57,133 nt of DNA. Source: a virus. Both the position numbers and the translations under genes were made by a program. Where the stretch lies: positions 1 to 57,133 of IMG/VR virus record IMGVR_UViG_3300042691_037989; one strand, written 5' to 3'. A model generated the notes under the pieces. The model saw nothing but the letters and a program-made list of their open reading frames with translations, searched no databases and was not told the DNA's origin. Shown here piece by piece: positions 9,774-18,583 of this stretch (its first letter is position 1; every line of letters begins with the position of its first letter).

Positions 9774-10352
9774 TTAAATGAGAGAGTCTACGTCTTCTTG
9801 CGACATTGCTCCGTCATCTTTCTTAGCGCGATTTGCTGACATTTCGCTGATTGCCTCCAATTCTTTCTTGGAAAAGGAAAGACGAGATACTCCTCCTGCT
9901 TTCTCCACATAATTACCATATGAGGGGAGCTCTGGATACATCTTTTCCTTATAATCAGGAACGACTTTGAGGTTTACTGCGGTACCCTTTTGCTCATTAA
10001 GCAGTGATGCGGCATTAGCAACAAAGGTCTTATAGTCTTCTGCGCTGAAAGAGGCAACAGCCTCATCTCCAAGCAGTGCAGTCATTATGTGCACAATATG
10101 CTTGAGGTTTTTAGTTACTTCCCTGTTGTACGCATCCTGAATGCTTTCTCCCTCTTTTGGATTACCTCCAGTTGGTACAAAGAGACGTTTATGAATTACC
10201 TTTCCGGTGGCTACTTCCGAAAAGTTTATATCAGTTCATGTAGAGTCAGTGGATAGACCGTTAAACACGATATTTCCCGTGTGAATTCCTACGGGGATTT
10301 TGGAGCCTCCACCAGAGTAAGACTCTTCTTTGAACATAGTTGCTTGATACAT
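9774..10352 (-). CDS. Probable single-stranded DNA-binding protein, recoded
   Basis: The 192-aa frame has one in-frame TGA (STDST-TGA-TDINFSEVA). The N-terminal half is beta-rich (PVGIHTGNIVFNGLS), followed by a helical stretch and TAVNLKVVPDYKEK...PELPSYGNYVE, with an acidic Ser-rich tail ending DDGAMSQEDVDSLI. That layout, with the SSB-like acidic tip, resembles phage OB-fold SSBs. The SSB call is inference from layout and position among replication genes. A strong terminator follows, consistent with a high-output transcript. Confidence 0.5.
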
Positions 10353-10371
10353 AGTGATTATATTGTTTTAG

Positions 10372-11904
10372 TTAACCAATTTCAGCCTCAAGGACTGATT
10401 TTCTTATTACCTCAAGGTTGTTCTCAATCTTAGGATCAAAAACACCCATAACACTTCTCGCCTCAGTTGTCCCATCAGACTGTGTTATTAGATCGTAGGT
10501 AAATTTATTATCAGGGGTTTTAGTTACTTTAGTATATAGATTGTATGCTAGAAAAGCATTTAGATTAATTTTAGAAAGCTTCTTACCGTTTGTCATTGTT
10601 CGGTAATGCGTGATGCCATTGACATCGTATGGTTCACAGTGCGCCATAACGAATACGACAAGATCGTCTCGCTTAATTTCGCGCATCATTTTGTAAAGAT
10701 TCCACACTGAGGTCGCTAACAAGAACCCCCATATTTCTACGGGGCTTGGATCATATCTTCTTCGTTTATATATTTCTCAATAGATGTTTTCTTATAGTAT
10801 TTTGGTTTTACTGGAATTACATTTCCTTGATATGTATAAAAAGCTCTGTAGTTTTTTACATGTCTTCCGTATTTAGCGGAAAGAAGTAGTCCTGTATGAT
10901 TAACTATCAAATCTTTGCTGGCTTGCTTAAATGAGCTATACTCCCCTACAAACTTACCATTTACAGCGTTGTAAACAAATGCTGTTTTTGAAAAAGCTTT
11001 TCTCATTTTGTCTATGTGTTCTGGGCTTTTCTTTTTACCCGAAAGAGCTAAAGACTTTTTAATCTTTGTTTCCTCAGTTTGCTTTGTGCCTAAAACACCG
11101 CCTCCCCCATCAGTCATATTTAATAGTTTAAAGTTCTTATGTTTAAAGATTTTTATAAATCTTTTTTCTCACACATTTAAATCTACATCGCATATTAATG
11201 GGCGCATTATTATATCATATCCGTTATCTATTCTATTGTGCACTCACCTACTGACTTTAGTATTATGTCTTCTAGAGTCTTGCAAATGCTCTCTTAATCT
11301 TTTTGATAACGCGCATTCTGTTTTACCAATATATCTAATCCTATTATTAGAACTGTCTATTAAACAATATACACATTTACGAAGTCCTGCCATTTCGGGA
11401 ATAAATAATTTCCCTACTCCCCTTCGGAGGGATGATCTCTGAACGTTCTCCTGTTCGGAGCTTCGCTGCTGATTGTCCAATTTTATTATTTTTTAACATT
11501 CAAGTTTGCCTATATTTCAAAGCTGCTTTGTAGTATAATAAACTCTAAGGAGTTTCCAGCAATTAGACAGGTACAGGACCTAGCTATTGATCCTTCCACT
11601 GATCTCTAGATGGATTCTCTAAGATCTCCATTTCTTCGGTGGTCATAATGGCGTTAATAGTATCTATAACAATACAGTTAATATCTGGCTTGCTCTCTGA
11701 AATTGTTTTGATAAGTTTGTAGATAGTTGGTATATCTGTTGTCTTAGCATAATTCTTATTCTCAGAATTATAATCTGACTTTCATCCTTTCCAAGATAGT
11801 CCCTTACCGTCTGCATCTATGTAATAAGTTTTCTTAGGGTCTAAGAATCTAGCGCCTGTTGTTTTTCCGGTAGCAGGCATTCCGGAGATTTGTACTAAGT
11901 TCAT
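10372..11904 (-). CDS. RecA/Sak4-like AAA ATPase, interrupted by a group I intron
   Basis: The gene is join(11904..11590, 10719..10372), 220 codons after splicing. Exon 1 has the Walker A motif GMPATGKTT and Walker B INCIVIDTINAIM and breaks after RDQWKD; exon 2 resumes LATSVWNLYKMM and carries VVFVMAHCEPYD. The junction is in phase zero and restores one continuous ATPase resembling Sak4-type recombination ATPases. One TGA is sense (LSWKG-TGA-KSDY). Without splicing, exon 1 ends at TAG within two codons. Its ATG overlaps the DnaB-like stop as TAATG. Confidence 0.8.
10720..11589 (-). mobile_element. Group I intron (870 nt) with a homing endonuclease gene
   Basis: The exon ends in T (GGAT|) and the intron ends in G (TTCTTG|TTAGCG), as group I introns do. 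Core elements are recognisable on the minus strand: AATTGCTGGAAACTCC (P-like), AATCAGCAGCGAAGC (Q-like) and GTTCAGAGATCA (R/S-like), all between 11589 and the endonuclease start at 11393. Near the 3' end CCCC and GGGG can form a P9-type hairpin. The intron is inserted within a conserved ATPase gene, a common target. Pairings P3-P8 were not fully drawn. Confidence 0.85.
10737..11393 (-). CDS. GIY-YIG homing endonuclease with NUMOD repeats, recoded
   Basis: The 218-aa protein starts MAGLRKCVYCLID (GIY-like CVYCL) with RYIGKTECALSKRLREHL, the second half of the GIY-YIG motif. SGKKKSPEHIDKMRKAFS is a NUMOD3-type module and AFVYNAVNGKFVGEYSS a NUMOD1-type module. Two TGA codons fall at KVSR-TGA-VHNR, the site of a conserved Trp in this family, and DLNV-TGA-EKRFI. 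The intron gene therefore uses the same recoding as the phage. I chose ATG 11393 because upstream frame residues overlap the intron core. Confidence 0.87.
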
Positions 11905-12881
11905 TATAGTTCTACTTCTTCTAGTTTAGAAAATTTAAAGTCTTCGGCTAATGCTATAATCCCCGGCTTACCAAATCTTTCCTTAATAATATGCCAGTAA
12001 ATCATGTCTCTTGTTTCATCCCCCGGATACTTTAGTGGTAATCCTTTGGGGTGGTTTTTTCTTGGGGGACCGTAACCTTCTTTTATTCCAGATACGGTTG
12101 ATGGTCTATGTGTTATTATAACGTAATCTGATGTGTGATATATTGATGAGGCAGCAAAGATATCATTTCTATTTGGGAAGTGATACAAAGGGTTGTCTAC
12201 CCTATCCATTTTTTCAATCTCTCTATTTAACTGACCTAGACAAATGATCAAACATTTAAGGCCAATATGCGCAAAGTATTTCTTCACATCATTCAACATC
12301 TCCATTAGAGAGTCTACTGTTGCTTTCTCTTGTTCTCCCGTCTTTCCTTTAGTCAATAGAACGTGGTCAATAGTAACAACCAAACCATAGTTTTTGTTTA
12401 ATAAATCTCTCTCTTGCGCAAAGGTAAGAATAGTTTTTTGTATCTGCTCAGAAGTACCAGCATTATCTACATAGAATATAGGAGATTTCTTTCTTTCGTC
12501 AAGTACATTCTTGATAGCTTCATACTCTATATCTTCTAAAGGAGTATTTGCTGAATAAATATCTTTAAGAGTTTTGTTTCTTACAGACGCTAGATACCTA
12601 GCTATCTGATCCTCTACTAACATCTCAAAGTCAAACGATAAAATCTCAAATTTAGTTTCGTTAAGGTCTAAGAAATCTTTTTTAAATTGTTCTAGTATAG
12701 TAGATTTACCTGCTCCTGACTGACCTGCAATAGTCATTATTCTACCCCAGTCAATGCCCGCCATTAGAGCTTTGTTTAGTTTTTTAAAGGAAGTTTTAAG
12801 CGACACAATTTCGCCCTTTCTCCTCTTGTCTATATAGTTAAGGGCCGAATCAACCCCATAGGATATGTGTCTATATTCCAT
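11904..12881 (-). CDS. DnaB-like replicative helicase
   Basis: 325 aa with the RecA-fold core: Walker A GQSGAGKST, LSFDFEML, a Walker B-like VVTIDHVLLT, LIICLGQLNREIE (motif 3/4 region) and SDYVIITHRP. It lacks the long N-terminal domain of bacterial DnaB, as many phage helicases do. It unwinds the fork 5'-3' and should partner the primase at 8458-9426. Both ends are TAATG overlaps with neighbours, giving tight coupling. No in-frame TGA. Confidence 0.85.
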   Translation of the reverse strand: MEYRHISYGVDSALNYIDKRRKGEIVSLKTSFKKLNKALMAGIDWGRIMTIAGQSGAGKSTILEQFKKDFLDLNETKFEILSFDFEMLVEDQIARYLASVRNKTLKDIYSANTPLEDIEYEAIKNVLDERKKSPIFYVDNAGTSEQIQKTILTFAQERDLLNKNYGLVVTIDHVLLTKGKTGEQEKATVDSLMEMLNDVKKYFAHIGLKCLIICLGQLNREIEKMDRVDNPLYHFPNRNDIFAASSIYHTSDYVIITHRPSTVSGIKEGYGPPRKNHPKGLPLKYPGDETRDMIYWHIIKERFGKPGIIALAEDFKFSKLEEVEL

Positions 12882-13444
12882 TATAATAAGTCGTCGTCTG
12901 AAACTATTTTTTGTTGTTCAAAAGAAACATTGTTGTACTCTTCGTTAGCTAGCCAGTTATAAGAAGCCTTCATATACTTAAAAGGATTCTCTAGTGGAGA
13001 CGAAGCTTTCTTATTAGCAATCTCTGTCTCTATTGATTTTTGTAGATACTCTTCAGTTACATTATTTAAAGCTTTTAGATACTGGACAAACGTCTCTTTC
13101 TTATTCACCCTTAGCTTTCTACTTTCTTGAAACCTATCCCACTTATCTGAAGCAGGAAAAGTTTTCCAGAATTTCTCAAACCCAGAGGTATACTTTAGGT
13201 CTGAATCGAAATCTTCTTTAAGGTAGTTCAAAAGAAACGCTTGCCCAGTATTGGACAACTGGATCTTGTTTGTAGCGTCTATCTGAATTAGGTCCATTTT
13301 TTTGAGTAAACTCAGATCTTGCTCTGGAACTTCTTGAGGGTAGTTCCTCTGGCTTGTATAGATAAGATACATCTCCACTAAACACCTTATTGGAAACTTC
13401 ATCGAATCTAAGGCACTCACAGTATTTGAAGTTAATAGCAACAT
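12881..13444 (-). CDS. Possible replication organiser / helicase loader
   Basis: 187 aa. The N-terminal half looks like a winged helix (IRCLVEMYLIYTSQ...LSLLKKMDLIQID...IQLSNTGQAFLL). The C-terminal half (FEKFWKTFPASDKWDRFQ...NPFKYMKASYNWLANEEY) has the pattern of phage replisome organisers that end in a WL tail. It lies directly upstream of the DnaB-like gene in a TAATG overlap, the usual place for a loader. The role is inferred from layout and context. Its first 227 nt overlap the previous gene. Confidence 0.5.
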   Translation of the reverse strand: MLLLTSNTVSALDSMKFPIRCLVEMYLIYTSQRNYPQEVPEQDLSLLKKMDLIQIDATNKIQLSNTGQAFLLNYLKEDFDSDLKYTSGFEKFWKTFPASDKWDRFQESRKLRVNKKETFVQYLKALNNVTEEYLQKSIETEIANKKASSPLENPFKYMKASYNWLANEEYNNVSFEQQKIVSDDDLL

Positions 13445-13742
13445 TTATATATTTTAAATGAAAGTCATCGTATTCGAAGTGACCATACTTGCCTATAGAC
13501 TTAAATTCTGAAGAGACAAAGAAGGACACTATTTGTTTAAAGAAATAAATACCATGTTCAACGGTATCAGTTACATATTTATATCTTAGAGATGTGAGTA
13601 GAATAAATCTTCTGCCCTTACTCTTTTGGAAGCTTATGTGAAAGGTAAACACTTCTGGAGCGCCTAAACCTTTATAGGAATATATTTGAAGATAGAAATC
13701 GTCGTATTCCTCCGTGTGAAGCAATCTCATTTTATTTTTCAT
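13218..13742 (-). CDS. Hypothetical beta-rich protein (174 aa) with a long 3' overlap
   Basis: No family is recognised. The body (DFYLQIYSYKGLG, VFTFHISFQ, RRFILLTSLRYKYV, then a helix HGIYFFKQIVSFFV) resembles the next three small genes in layout. The last ~75 codons overlap the next gene in another frame and look low-complexity (PSRSSRARSEF), so the functional part may end earlier. Confidence 0.5.
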   Translation of the reverse strand: MKNKMRLLHTEEYDDFYLQIYSYKGLGAPEVFTFHISFQKSKGRRFILLTSLRYKYVTDTVEHGIYFFKQIVSFFVSSEFKSIGKYGHFEYDDFHLKYINVAINFKYCECLRFDEVSNKVFSGDVSYLYKPEELPSRSSRARSEFTQKNGPNSDRRYKQDPVVQYWASVSFELP

Positions 13743-14037
13743 AAAAAAGACTGTTAATGTAGTTAGAGTCTTCTAGCTCTTTATAGAAGAGTAGCTTTAT
13801 TGCACCTTCTTTAAAAGCAAGTTGAATGCCTTCATCTAGAGTAGACATAAAGGAAGAATTCCAAGTAGTTTGGTTAACAGTAATTTCTTCGGCAACTCTC
13901 TCGTCATTTCTTACGACAATAGAAGCTTTAAATTTAGATTTTATTTTGTCCTCTTCAGTGTAACTATTTAGCTCTATATAAAGATTTAAAAACCCATGAG
14001 TAGTCTCGTAGTACATTTGAATGATTCTATGCGCCAT
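13732..14037 (-). CDS. Hypothetical small beta-alpha protein (101 aa)
   Basis: No family is recognised. The pattern is strands (GFLNLYIELNSY, SKFKASIVVRND, VAEEITVNQTTW) followed by one helix (LDEGIQLAFKEGAIKLLF). It overlaps both neighbours by 11 nt in the leftward operon. Confidence 0.6.
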   Translation of the reverse strand: MAHRIIQMYYETTHGFLNLYIELNSYTEEDKIKSKFKASIVVRNDERVAEEITVNQTTWNSSFMSTLDEGIQLAFKEGAIKLLFYKELEDSNYINSLFYEK

Positions 14038-14323
14038 ACCAGTATATTAAAGCTTTTTCTAACGCCTCTACAAAAGTAACAAAAGGACCGAAGCTCTTTC
14101 TTATACGGTGTTGAGATCTGCGATACTTGTAGCTTACCGAGGAGCCGTAAGATATGCGTTTTGTAGATTTTGTTTTATAAACTATTAGAACAGCTTCCAT
14201 TCTGGATTTGTCAGGACTCCTACTGGAGGTGTCCTCTAAGTCAATCGTAGCCAAAATATTTTGATTATCGGATTTCATCTTCATTACCATAGGCACTGTA
14301 AAAGTCTGATACTCTAGTATCAA
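14027..14323 (-). CDS. Hypothetical small basic beta-alpha protein (98 aa)
   Basis: No family is recognised. Strands ILATIDLED, EAVLIVYKT and YGSSVSYKYRR are followed by a helix (FVEALEKALIYWYG). Arg/Lys-rich strands would fit nucleic-acid binding, which is inference. The start overlaps the upstream gene by 59 nt; internal methionines offer shorter overlaps. Confidence 0.55.
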   Translation of the reverse strand: MILEYQTFTVPMVMKMKSDNQNILATIDLEDTSSRSPDKSRMEAVLIVYKTKSTKRISYGSSVSYKYRRSQHRIRKSFGPFVTFVEALEKALIYWYGA

Positions 14324-14498
14324 AAGATTCCAAGAACGTCCAAATATTTGACATTCTGTTTGACGTTGTCTTTGTTATTAGTTTGCCATTTTTGTCGATA
14401 GTAGAGATATAGTAGAATTGTTCACCATTAGTAAAGAGCTTAATGACAAGTCTATACGCGTTAGAATGGTGCTCATATTCCTCTATTAATACCTCCAT
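14265..14498 (-). CDS. Hypothetical small beta-alpha protein (77 aa)
   Basis: No family is recognised. Strands YRLVIKLFTNGEQFYYISTID are followed by a helix (MSNIWTFLESFDTRVSDFY). The ATG overlaps the preceding stop as TAATG. Same layout as the next three genes downstream. Confidence 0.55.
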   Translation of the reverse strand: MEVLIEEYEHHSNAYRLVIKLFTNGEQFYYISTIDKNGKLITKTTSNRMSNIWTFLESFDTRVSDFYSAYGNEDEIR

Positions 14499-15652
14499 TA
14501 GTATAGTGTAAGTTGTTCATTTTCTTCAGCTAATAAAAACTTTAAAACTTCTTCTGCATTTAAAGAGGTATCGAAGTTTAGGAACTTGCCTTTAGTAGTA
14601 ACTCTCTTAATGTAGAATTTATCGTTTATATTAAAGATTCTAGTAATTATGTCGTCTTTTACTAAGACGTTTATAGGAGCAGTCTCTCTGAAGACACAAT
14701 CGTCGCAAATAAACTTTAAGTTAGTTTCTGTGTGCTTGTTTATAACTTCCTCAGGATGCATTGTTAAATCAATAGCTACTGGAGAAGAGCAGTAAGAACA
14801 ATTAACATCTACGAATCTTTGTATTTTATGGAACTCGTCTCTAACTATATTTGAGTAAGGAACCATTAGGTTTTCCCCCTCATACATGAGCTTATCGTCT
14901 GATTGTAGATTATTATAACAACATTCTGGGCACATATGTTTCCCAAAAGTTTGAGAAGCATTGCGACTATCTACCTCGCTATTATTTACAAAATATTGAT
15001 CGCCACATCTTTTGCATATATCTATACCTGAGAAAGTTAGTAGGTGAGCAATGTATGTATCACTTAGCTTAGAAGTCATGACTAGATCACAAGATCTGCA
15101 GACTTTTACTTGTCCGCCGTCAAGATGATACATCTCCATACCAACAGGTATAAAGTACTCTACAAACAACTTCTTTTGTGGATCTATTTGTTCGTTCTTT
15201 GCTGCCCCTAGATGAACTTGACAAAACAAGCAGCAGTCTGGGGTAATCCTAAAAGGCTCTTTATCTGGGTTTAAGTGGTTATAGAATTTATGAGTGTCAT
15301 TAGGAAAACTTGCCTCATGCACAACCCCGTCTATTCTTTGTATGGCTTTAACTCCAGCTCTAACAGAGAACTCTTCAAACATATCCTCCATGTTTTTATC
15401 AGAAGATTTCTTCTCTATCTCCTCGTTGCACATATCACAAGAGTATGTATTAAGAAGAATGCTCAGAGGCTCGCTTATTTTCTTTCTATAAAATATTGTG
15501 TTGTTATTATGTTCAGCCAAACAAAAAGGGCAAAAGTCTTCCAAAGAAGCTCCCCTGACATGTTTACCTATGTTCGGGGGAAGGAAGACTCTGTTGCTTC
15601 GGATAAACTTAGTAATGCTTGTTTCGGAAGGTCGTACACCGTGCTTGCTCAT
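14498..15652 (-). CDS. Multi-zinc-ribbon protein (384 aa)
   Basis: Eight CxxC knuckles are spread along the chain: CPFC, CDMC, CLFC, CRSC, CKRC, CPEC, CSYC and CDDC, enough for about four zinc ribbons. Between them lie hydrophobic strands without a recognised catalytic motif. Its ATG overlaps the TGA of the SF2 helicase as ATGA, and another CxxC protein lies on the helicase's other side, so the three may work together on DNA or RNA. That is inference from position. Confidence 0.65.
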   Translation of the reverse strand: MSKHGVRPSETSITKFIRSNRVFLPPNIGKHVRGASLEDFCPFCLAEHNNNTIFYRKKISEPLSILLNTYSCDMCNEEIEKKSSDKNMEDMFEEFSVRAGVKAIQRIDGVVHEASFPNDTHKFYNHLNPDKEPFRITPDCCLFCQVHLGAAKNEQIDPQKKLFVEYFIPVGMEMYHLDGGQVKVCRSCDLVMTSKLSDTYIAHLLTFSGIDICKRCGDQYFVNNSEVDSRNASQTFGKHMCPECCYNNLQSDDKLMYEGENLMVPYSNIVRDEFHKIQRFVDVNCSYCSSPVAIDLTMHPEEVINKHTETNLKFICDDCVFRETAPINVLVKDDIITRIFNINDKFYIKRVTTKGKFLNFDTSLNAEEVLKFLLAEENEQLTLY

Positions 15653-16794
15653 CTGCTTTTTAATCCGCTTGATTTAAGTTTCTTTTCTACCCAAGTTTTC
15701 TCAACCGTACCTTCTGTGTACAGATTAATAAACACGGGCTTTTTTCCTTTTTCAGGACGTATGATTCGCCCTAACTGCTGGGAATTTGTTAACTCTGTAG
15801 ATACGCCAGCAGCACAAATAGCTGCTTCTACCTGCGAGACATTTAATCCCTCGTTTAAAGCGTCAACTGCTATAAGAATATTAAACTGATTTTGTTCAAA
15901 TGCTATTAAGTTTAATTCTCTTTCTATTGGTTTTAGTTTTGAGTGGTATATAGCAGTGTTACCTCCTAAATACTCTTGCAAACTTTTAGCAAATGCAATG
16001 GACTTAGTGAAGATTATCCACTTGCGACTCATCCCCATGTGGTTTAGTATATCTCGAATTGCTTTTAGCTTCGCTGGATTAGAATAAACTAACTGCTTTC
16101 GCATAGTCATCCCAGCCCAATAAGATTTACATAATCCTTGTGTCTCCTTATCAAAAGAAGCCCACTGAGCAGCTTGAGCTAACTCAAAAACATTTTTGTA
16201 TTTTGATTTCAGTTTAGGATTATCCATTAGAACTCTAGTAAGTTTTATCATTGACTGCGTAAACTTATTGTCAAAGAGTTTGTACTTACCAGATATAGTT
16301 TTGTGTAGAGGTACTGAAAAGTTATATATCTCAAACTGAGGAACCATCTCATCCTTTAAAGCATCTTTTAGCTTCTTCTCATAAATTACTGGACAAGTTT
16401 TAGCTAAGAACTCTACATACTCTGCTTCTTCTGGAAGTGTGGCTGTTAAGCACATTAAATGCTTAGCTTTTATGCCGCTAAATACTTCCCTATATTTAGG
16501 TGATAAAGATCTATGAACCTCATCTATTATAACTAAGTCGTAATATCCTTTATGCTTGTAGGCAGATTGGATACACATAAACTTTATATTAGTTCCTGTC
16601 ATAACCTCTTTCCATTGATTTAGAATGGGCAGGCGGGAGGTGACCACTAATGTTCTGGGCTTGCCTAAATCTTGGTAAGCCATTAAGCCGCATCGTGTTT
16701 TCCCCCCGCCCGTATATATCAACAGGGTACCCCATCCATTGTTTTGTTTTCAGGAGGCAACTGCTTCCTCCTGCATTTGAGTTCTTTTATCCAT
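15649..16794 (-). CDS. SF2 DEAD/DEAH-type helicase, recoded
   Basis: 381 aa. The N-terminal Q-like motif RTQMQEEAVAS-TGA-KQNNGWGT needs TGA as Trp, a normal residue at that place. Motifs follow in order: I (YTGGGKTR), Ia (LVVTSRLPIL), II (VIIDEVH), III (LTATLPEE), IV (WIIFTKSI), V (LNEGLNVSQ) and VI (QQLGRIIRPE). It is a compact UvsW/RecG-like translocase. The gene ends at TGA within ATGA, so it appears to hold both a sense and a terminating TGA. If the last TGA is also sense, 29 residues are added. Confidence 0.85.
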
Positions 16795-17449
16795 TAGATG
16801 ATTGGCATTTAGAACACCAGCCCCTTGAGTCCATAGAGTTGGAAAGCTCTCTACAAGAGGTACACACACCTCGATGAATGTTTTCTTTACAAGGTATGCA
16901 GAAGGTGTCGTATATAGATATTGGTTTGAAGTGCGTTTGACAGCCGTGACACAGCTTGTCCTTACGCAAATTTATAGGTTTGCTTGCACAATTGGGACAT
17001 ACCTTTTGCTTCTTGTGAATTACTTCTCCACAACCGCATCTTTTTAGGTTACCCCAGTCGTTGTTTTGCGCATTAGCCGCCGAATTTATTATATGGCAGC
17101 TTAAGCAGGTTTCATCACCGTCTAAGTGCGTAACGCGTTTGCATTGTATACACACACCAGTGGCGTATTGTGGATCAGGTTTAAAGTCTTTACCGTAAGC
17201 ACACTGTATACATTCAGTAGTACCTTCAGCATATTCTTCAACGATTGAAGCACATCTTTTGCATATTGGGGATATTTTATTTGCAGTAATGCAACTATCG
17301 CAAATGTTTAGAGTACGTAAAGAGAGTTTTGAATTGCCTCTATTACATTTCTCACATATCCCCGCAGCGTCTAGCCACCTAACCTCGAAGCAGCTTCTAC
17401 AATCGCCATGGTAAAAATCTTTCCACGGATTAGTTGTATTGGCGTACAC
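16787..17449 (-). CDS. Cysteine-rich zinc-finger protein (220 aa)
   Basis: At least ten CxxC pairs (CRSC, CEKC, CDSC, CKRC, CIQC twice, CLSC, CPNC, CHGC, CIPC, CTSC, CSKC) in arrays, like chained zinc ribbons. The start is GTG 17449; the open frame runs further upstream to a TAA near 17520 and holds another knuckle (TCDYCNN), so an unusual start codon there is possible. It overlaps the helicase start by 8 nt. Confidence 0.65.
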   Translation of the reverse strand: MYANTTNPWKDFYHGDCRSCFEVRWLDAAGICEKCNRGNSKLSLRTLNICDSCITANKISPICKRCASIVEEYAEGTTECIQCAYGKDFKPDPQYATGVCIQCKRVTHLDGDETCLSCHIINSAANAQNNDWGNLKRCGCGEVIHKKQKVCPNCASKPINLRKDKLCHGCQTHFKPISIYDTFCIPCKENIHRGVCTSCRELSNSMDSRGWCSKCQSSNG

Positions 17450-17493
17450 CGATTTTACTTTAGTGTTGTTACAATAGTCACACGTTACGCCCG

Positions 17494-18579
17494 TTAGTTT
17501 TTTGGTAAGGTGAAACTGCCGTTAGTCAGGCCCTTTACGAGGTCATGAATCTCATCCTTAATAGGTTGAGTGTTTTGTTTGTTCTTCTCTGCCTCACGAT
17601 ACTTGTGAATGAAGTTCATAAGGTCAGCGACTTTCTTCACTGAACCAGCATCAGCCTGTTTGTAGATGTAAGGAACAAGTTTCTGAGCTGTATCGTCAAT
17701 CCTCTTTGGATCGGTCATACCGTGAATTTTGAGAAGCTCTTGTACCTTGTCCTTAACTTTGGTAGCATCAATGTTTTCCTCTTTCTTCTCCTCTTTCTTT
17801 TCTTCCTTCTTCTCTTCCTTCTTTTCCTCTTTCTTCTCATCCTTTACAGGGGGAACATTGAAGAACTCGCCGAGAATTGCGTGCTGAATGCCGTCATTCT
17901 TAATGGCAAGGGTCAGAGTCACAAGAACCTCCCACAAAGTTATCAGCAGGTGAGTTGTGCTCAAGGCAAGACTGGTTACTACGCCGGAGTGCAAATTCTG
18001 AAACGGGGAGTAGTCTAATGGAAGATGGTGTTTAGAAAGTAGGAAAGTGAGGTGATTAGGATGGTCTATACCCAGCATTACCCACAAAGATGTGAGAAAT
18101 ATTTCAAGCTCTGCAGTTTGCTTTAGCGAGTGTGCCATTGCGTGCAGATTGAATATTGGAGAACCGATGGTAAAGAATAGCGATATCAAAGCCAGCATAG
18201 AGCTGCCTAAGAACAAGCCGATCTTTTTAGGCATCGGTTCTTTAATGAAGAAAACGCTGATGACCGAACCTAAGTATTTTGTCATAACAAACGCACCCAA
18301 ACCGCCGACAACAGCTAGGAACATGTGAACTGTCATACGAGCAGTTACATTGATGTCTTTGTCTTGGATAGAAGCAAGCAAAGCTGCCTCTGAGATCATA
18401 GCGATTAATTGCAGGGTTATGAAAACCGTTAGGGGATAGGTTATAAAGAATTTTATAAGAACTGCGCCCGGTTCCAGATTTTTATTCTGGGGGTCTTTTT
18501 TGGCTCTATAGAAGAAAAAGCCAAGTGCTGCCGCCATCGAAAGAATGGTGACGACAAAAAACGTTGTTGCTTCTTGCAT
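17494..18579 (-). CDS. Polytopic membrane protein with an EKKE-repeat linker
   Basis: 361 aa. Six or so membrane segments fill the first ~230 residues (FFVVTILSMAAALGFFF, VFITLQLIAMISEAAL, MFLAVVGGLGAFVM, LALISLFFTIG and others), then a lysine/glutamate repeat, then a soluble helical domain. No transporter signature is recognised. Codons are GC-richer than in the flanking recoded genes, and there is no in-frame TGA. The repeat probably forms a rigid charged helix tethering the C-terminal domain at the membrane. Confidence 0.65.
   Translation of the reverse strand: MQEATTFFVVTILSMAAALGFFFYRAKKDPQNKNLEPGAVLIKFFITYPLTVFITLQLIAMISEAALLASIQDKDINVTARMTVHMFLAVVGGLGAFVMTKYLGSVISVFFIKEPMPKKIGLFLGSSMLALISLFFTIGSPIFNLHAMAHSLKQTAELEIFLTSLWVMLGIDHPNHLTFLLSKHHLPLDYSPFQNLHSGVVTSLALSTTHLLITLWEVLVTLTLAIKNDGIQHAILGEFFNVPPVKDEKKEEKKEEKKEEKKEEKKEENIDATKVKDKVQELLKIHGMTDPKRIDDTAQKLVPYIYKQADAGSVKKVADLMNFIHKYREAEKNKQNTQPIKDEIHDLVKGLTNGSFTLPKN
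17775..17845 (-). repeat. EKKE-coding tandem repeat
   Basis: Imperfect 12-nt repeats coding (EEKK)n inside the membrane-protein gene. The copy number could vary by slippage. Confidence 0.7.
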
Positions 18580-18583
18580 GGTC

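Noticed and set aside
11394-11480. N-terminal extension of the GIY-YIG endonuclease
   Set aside because: These codons coincide with the Q and R/S core elements of the intron; the ATG at 11393 begins the recognisable domain.
17775-17845. CRISPR-like short repeats
   Set aside because: They are in-frame Lys/Glu codons without spacers; no CRISPR array was seen in the window.
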